This document shows positions 6,908 to 8,060 of a stretch of DNA of 8,060 nucleotides, piece by piece. Under the pieces are notes generated by a model. That model did no database searches and had not been told where the DNA came from. It saw only the letters and a list, made by a program, of their open reading frames with translations. The translations under genes were made by a program, and so were the position numbers. Each line of letters opens with the position of its first letter. The stretch's first letter is position 1. Origin of the DNA: CAZAKO01 sp964546145 (GTDB taxonomy: Bacteria > Fidelibacterota > UBA2242); the NCBI GenBank assembly GCA_964546145.1, contig CAZJIU010000090.1, positions 1-8,060 of the forward strand. Direction: 5' to 3'.

Positions 6908-8060
6908 TTGAAGGTTTATCATTTCTTGATTTTTCTGGTGGTTGTCCTGACGTTTTATTGCGGTGTGAATCTATACATTTTTCTTCATGGGCTGCAGGCT
7001 TTTTCGATTTCGCCGGTAATCCGAAAAATTTATATTTTTGCATTTATTCTTCTGGCATCCGCTTTTTTCTTAGGCCGCATCATTGAAAGAATTAAAATCG
7101 GGATCATATCTAACACTCTCGTCTGGGTCGGTTCTTACTGGTTAGCGGCGATGGTATATTTTTTATTGCTGGTGTTGCTAATTGATATTTTTCGGTTGAT
7201 TCATCATCAAATTCCATTTTTCCCACAAATTTTTTATCAGAATCCTATGAAAGTTCATTTTTATCTGGGGATTGGTTCTGTGCTAATCGTCGGATTGATC
7301 CTGATCGCCGGGCGGATTAATGCTTTACATCCACGAATCCGACAATTGGAAATAAAGGTTGACAAAAAAGTTGCAGGGGAGGAGGAGTTCAAAATTGCCC
7401 TGGCGAGTGATCTGCACTTGGGAACGGTTGTCGGACCTCGACAACTGCAGAAAATGGTTAAGCAGATCAACATGGTTTGCCCAGACTTGATTCTTTTTGC
7501 CGGAGATATTATTGACGAAGATCCCGGTTTATTGATTAAGAAAGATTTGGGCAAGCAGCTCCAGGATCTCCGAGCCCCTTTTGGTATTTATACTGTAACC
7601 GGCAACCATGAATATATCGGCGGTGTGACTGCTGCAAATCAATACCTTCAAAATCATGGAATTATTGTGCTTCGTGATTCCGTATTAACTTTGTCAAACG
7701 GTATTGTTCTTGTCGGTCGGGAAGATCGGGAAGCTCATCGGTTTAGTGGAAAAAGTCGGCGATCCTTAGAAAAATTGCTTAAAAATATTGATCGTGAGAA
7801 ACCGGTTATACTTATTGATCATCAGCCAGTTAATCTCCAGGAAGCCGTCGAGAATCAAATTAACTTGCAGTTATCCGGTCATACCCATCACGGACAGCTC
7901 TGGCCGTTTAACTATATTACATCGGCGATCTATAGTATTAGTTATGGGTATCGGAAAATCGGCGATACTCACTTTTATGTATCCTGCGGATACGGTACCT
8001 GGGGACCACCGATTCGCACCTCTTCGAGACCGGAAATAGTGGTGCTGAAATTGACTTTTA
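6908..8060 (+). CDS. Membrane-anchored metallophosphoesterase (YkuE/TMPPE-like), 3' end cut by the window edge
   Basis: The frame is open from a TTG at 6908 to the edge, 384 codons without a stop. An in-frame TAA at 6893 blocks any earlier start. AAGG at 6894-6897 lies ten bases before the TTG, which opens straight into a membrane segment. Four hydrophobic segments are seen at about residues 5-26, 41-57, 70-95 and 117-134. A calcineurin-like domain follows: D168 and H170 in SDLHLG, D200 in GDIID, N233 and H234 in GNHE, H305 in IDHQP, and H325 and H327 in SGHTHHGQ. This matches the COG1408-type phosphoesterases with N-terminal membrane helices (YkuE-like; human TMPPE has a similar plan). The last visible residues, RPEIVVLKLTF, resemble the usual end, so few residues should be missing. 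The start is one base after the preceding stop, pointing to coupled translation. The substrate is unknown; lipid-linked or envelope phosphoesters are possible. Confidence 0.88.
   Translation, partial: MKVYHFLIFLVVVLTFYCGVNLYIFLHGLQAFSISPVIRKIYIFAFILLASAFFLGRIIERIKIGIISNTLVWVGSYWLAAMVYFLLLVLLIDIFRLIHHQIPFFPQIFYQNPMKVHFYLGIGSVLIVGLILIAGRINALHPRIRQLEIKVDKKVAGEEEFKIALASDLHLGTVVGPRQLQKMVKQINMVCPDLILFAGDIIDEDPGLLIKKDLGKQLQDLRAPFGIYTVTGNHEYIGGVTAANQYLQNHGIIVLRDSVLTLSNGIVLVGREDREAHRFSGKSRRSLEKLLKNIDREKPVILIDHQPVNLQEAVENQINLQLSGHTHHGQLWPFNYITSAIYSISYGYRKIGDTHFYVSCGYGTWGPPIRTSSRPEIVVLKLTF

Noticed and set aside
7261..7554. Minus-strand 97-codon frame, and a plus-strand 83-codon frame at 7788-8039
   Set aside because: Both are shadows of the membrane phosphoesterase, which has complete motifs across this stretch.
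1..8060. CRISPR array, tRNA or rRNA gene, transposase or attachment site
   Set aside because: No regularly spaced long direct repeats, cloverleaf-like sequence, rRNA-like sequence, transposase motif or terminal inverted repeats were seen by eye.

Overview
The window looks like chromosomal DNA of a free-living bacterium of the FCB superphylum. The main clue is the C-terminus of the large minus-strand protein. It has the motif NYPNPFNP followed by TTIKYDLP, then an IYNIIGREVRTLV core, and it ends in KMILIK. This is a type A sorting domain of the type IX secretion system, in the style common in Marinimicrobia, Calditrichota, KSB1, Cloacimonadota, Ignavibacteria and similar lineages. The exact phylum cannot be fixed from this window. 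Clear AAGGAG-type Shine-Dalgarno sites precede two genes, and the classical Bacteroidota promoter motif was not seen.

Layout: (1) 3-4265, minus strand: one very large exported multidomain protein. In order it has a signal peptide, a long Gly/Thr/Asn-rich beta-helix-like region, two tandem lamin-tail (LTD) domains made by internal duplication, an Ig-like segment, an OB-fold-like domain, a fibronectin-III-like domain and the T9SS sorting domain. No catalytic domain is visible. (2) 4266-4770: a 505-bp AT-rich divergent intergenic region. It holds candidate promoters for both sides, a block very poor in C on the plus strand, and a short array of about 10-bp units of the CTCCGTG type. (3) 4771-8060, plus strand: a tightly packed probable operon of three genes. 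These are a bleomycin hydrolase/PepC-type cysteine aminopeptidase with an N-terminal export or anchor segment, a small soluble calcineurin-like metallophosphoesterase, and a membrane-anchored metallophosphoesterase of the YkuE/TMPPE-like type that runs off the right edge. The last gene starts at TTG, one base after the preceding stop.

How the genes fit together: the operon pairs a peptidase likely placed in or beyond the inner membrane with two phosphoesterases of different architecture, one soluble and one membrane-bound. Co-transcription is suggested by gaps of 9 and 1 bases, but a shared pathway is not evident. The minus-strand protein is divergently transcribed and is probably an independent surface or secreted protein. 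I found no RNA gene, CRISPR array, insertion sequence or attachment site. The least explained items are the short intergenic repeat array, the nuclease-less LTD plus OB-fold protein, and the exported bleomycin-hydrolase-like enzyme with an altered C-terminal tail.
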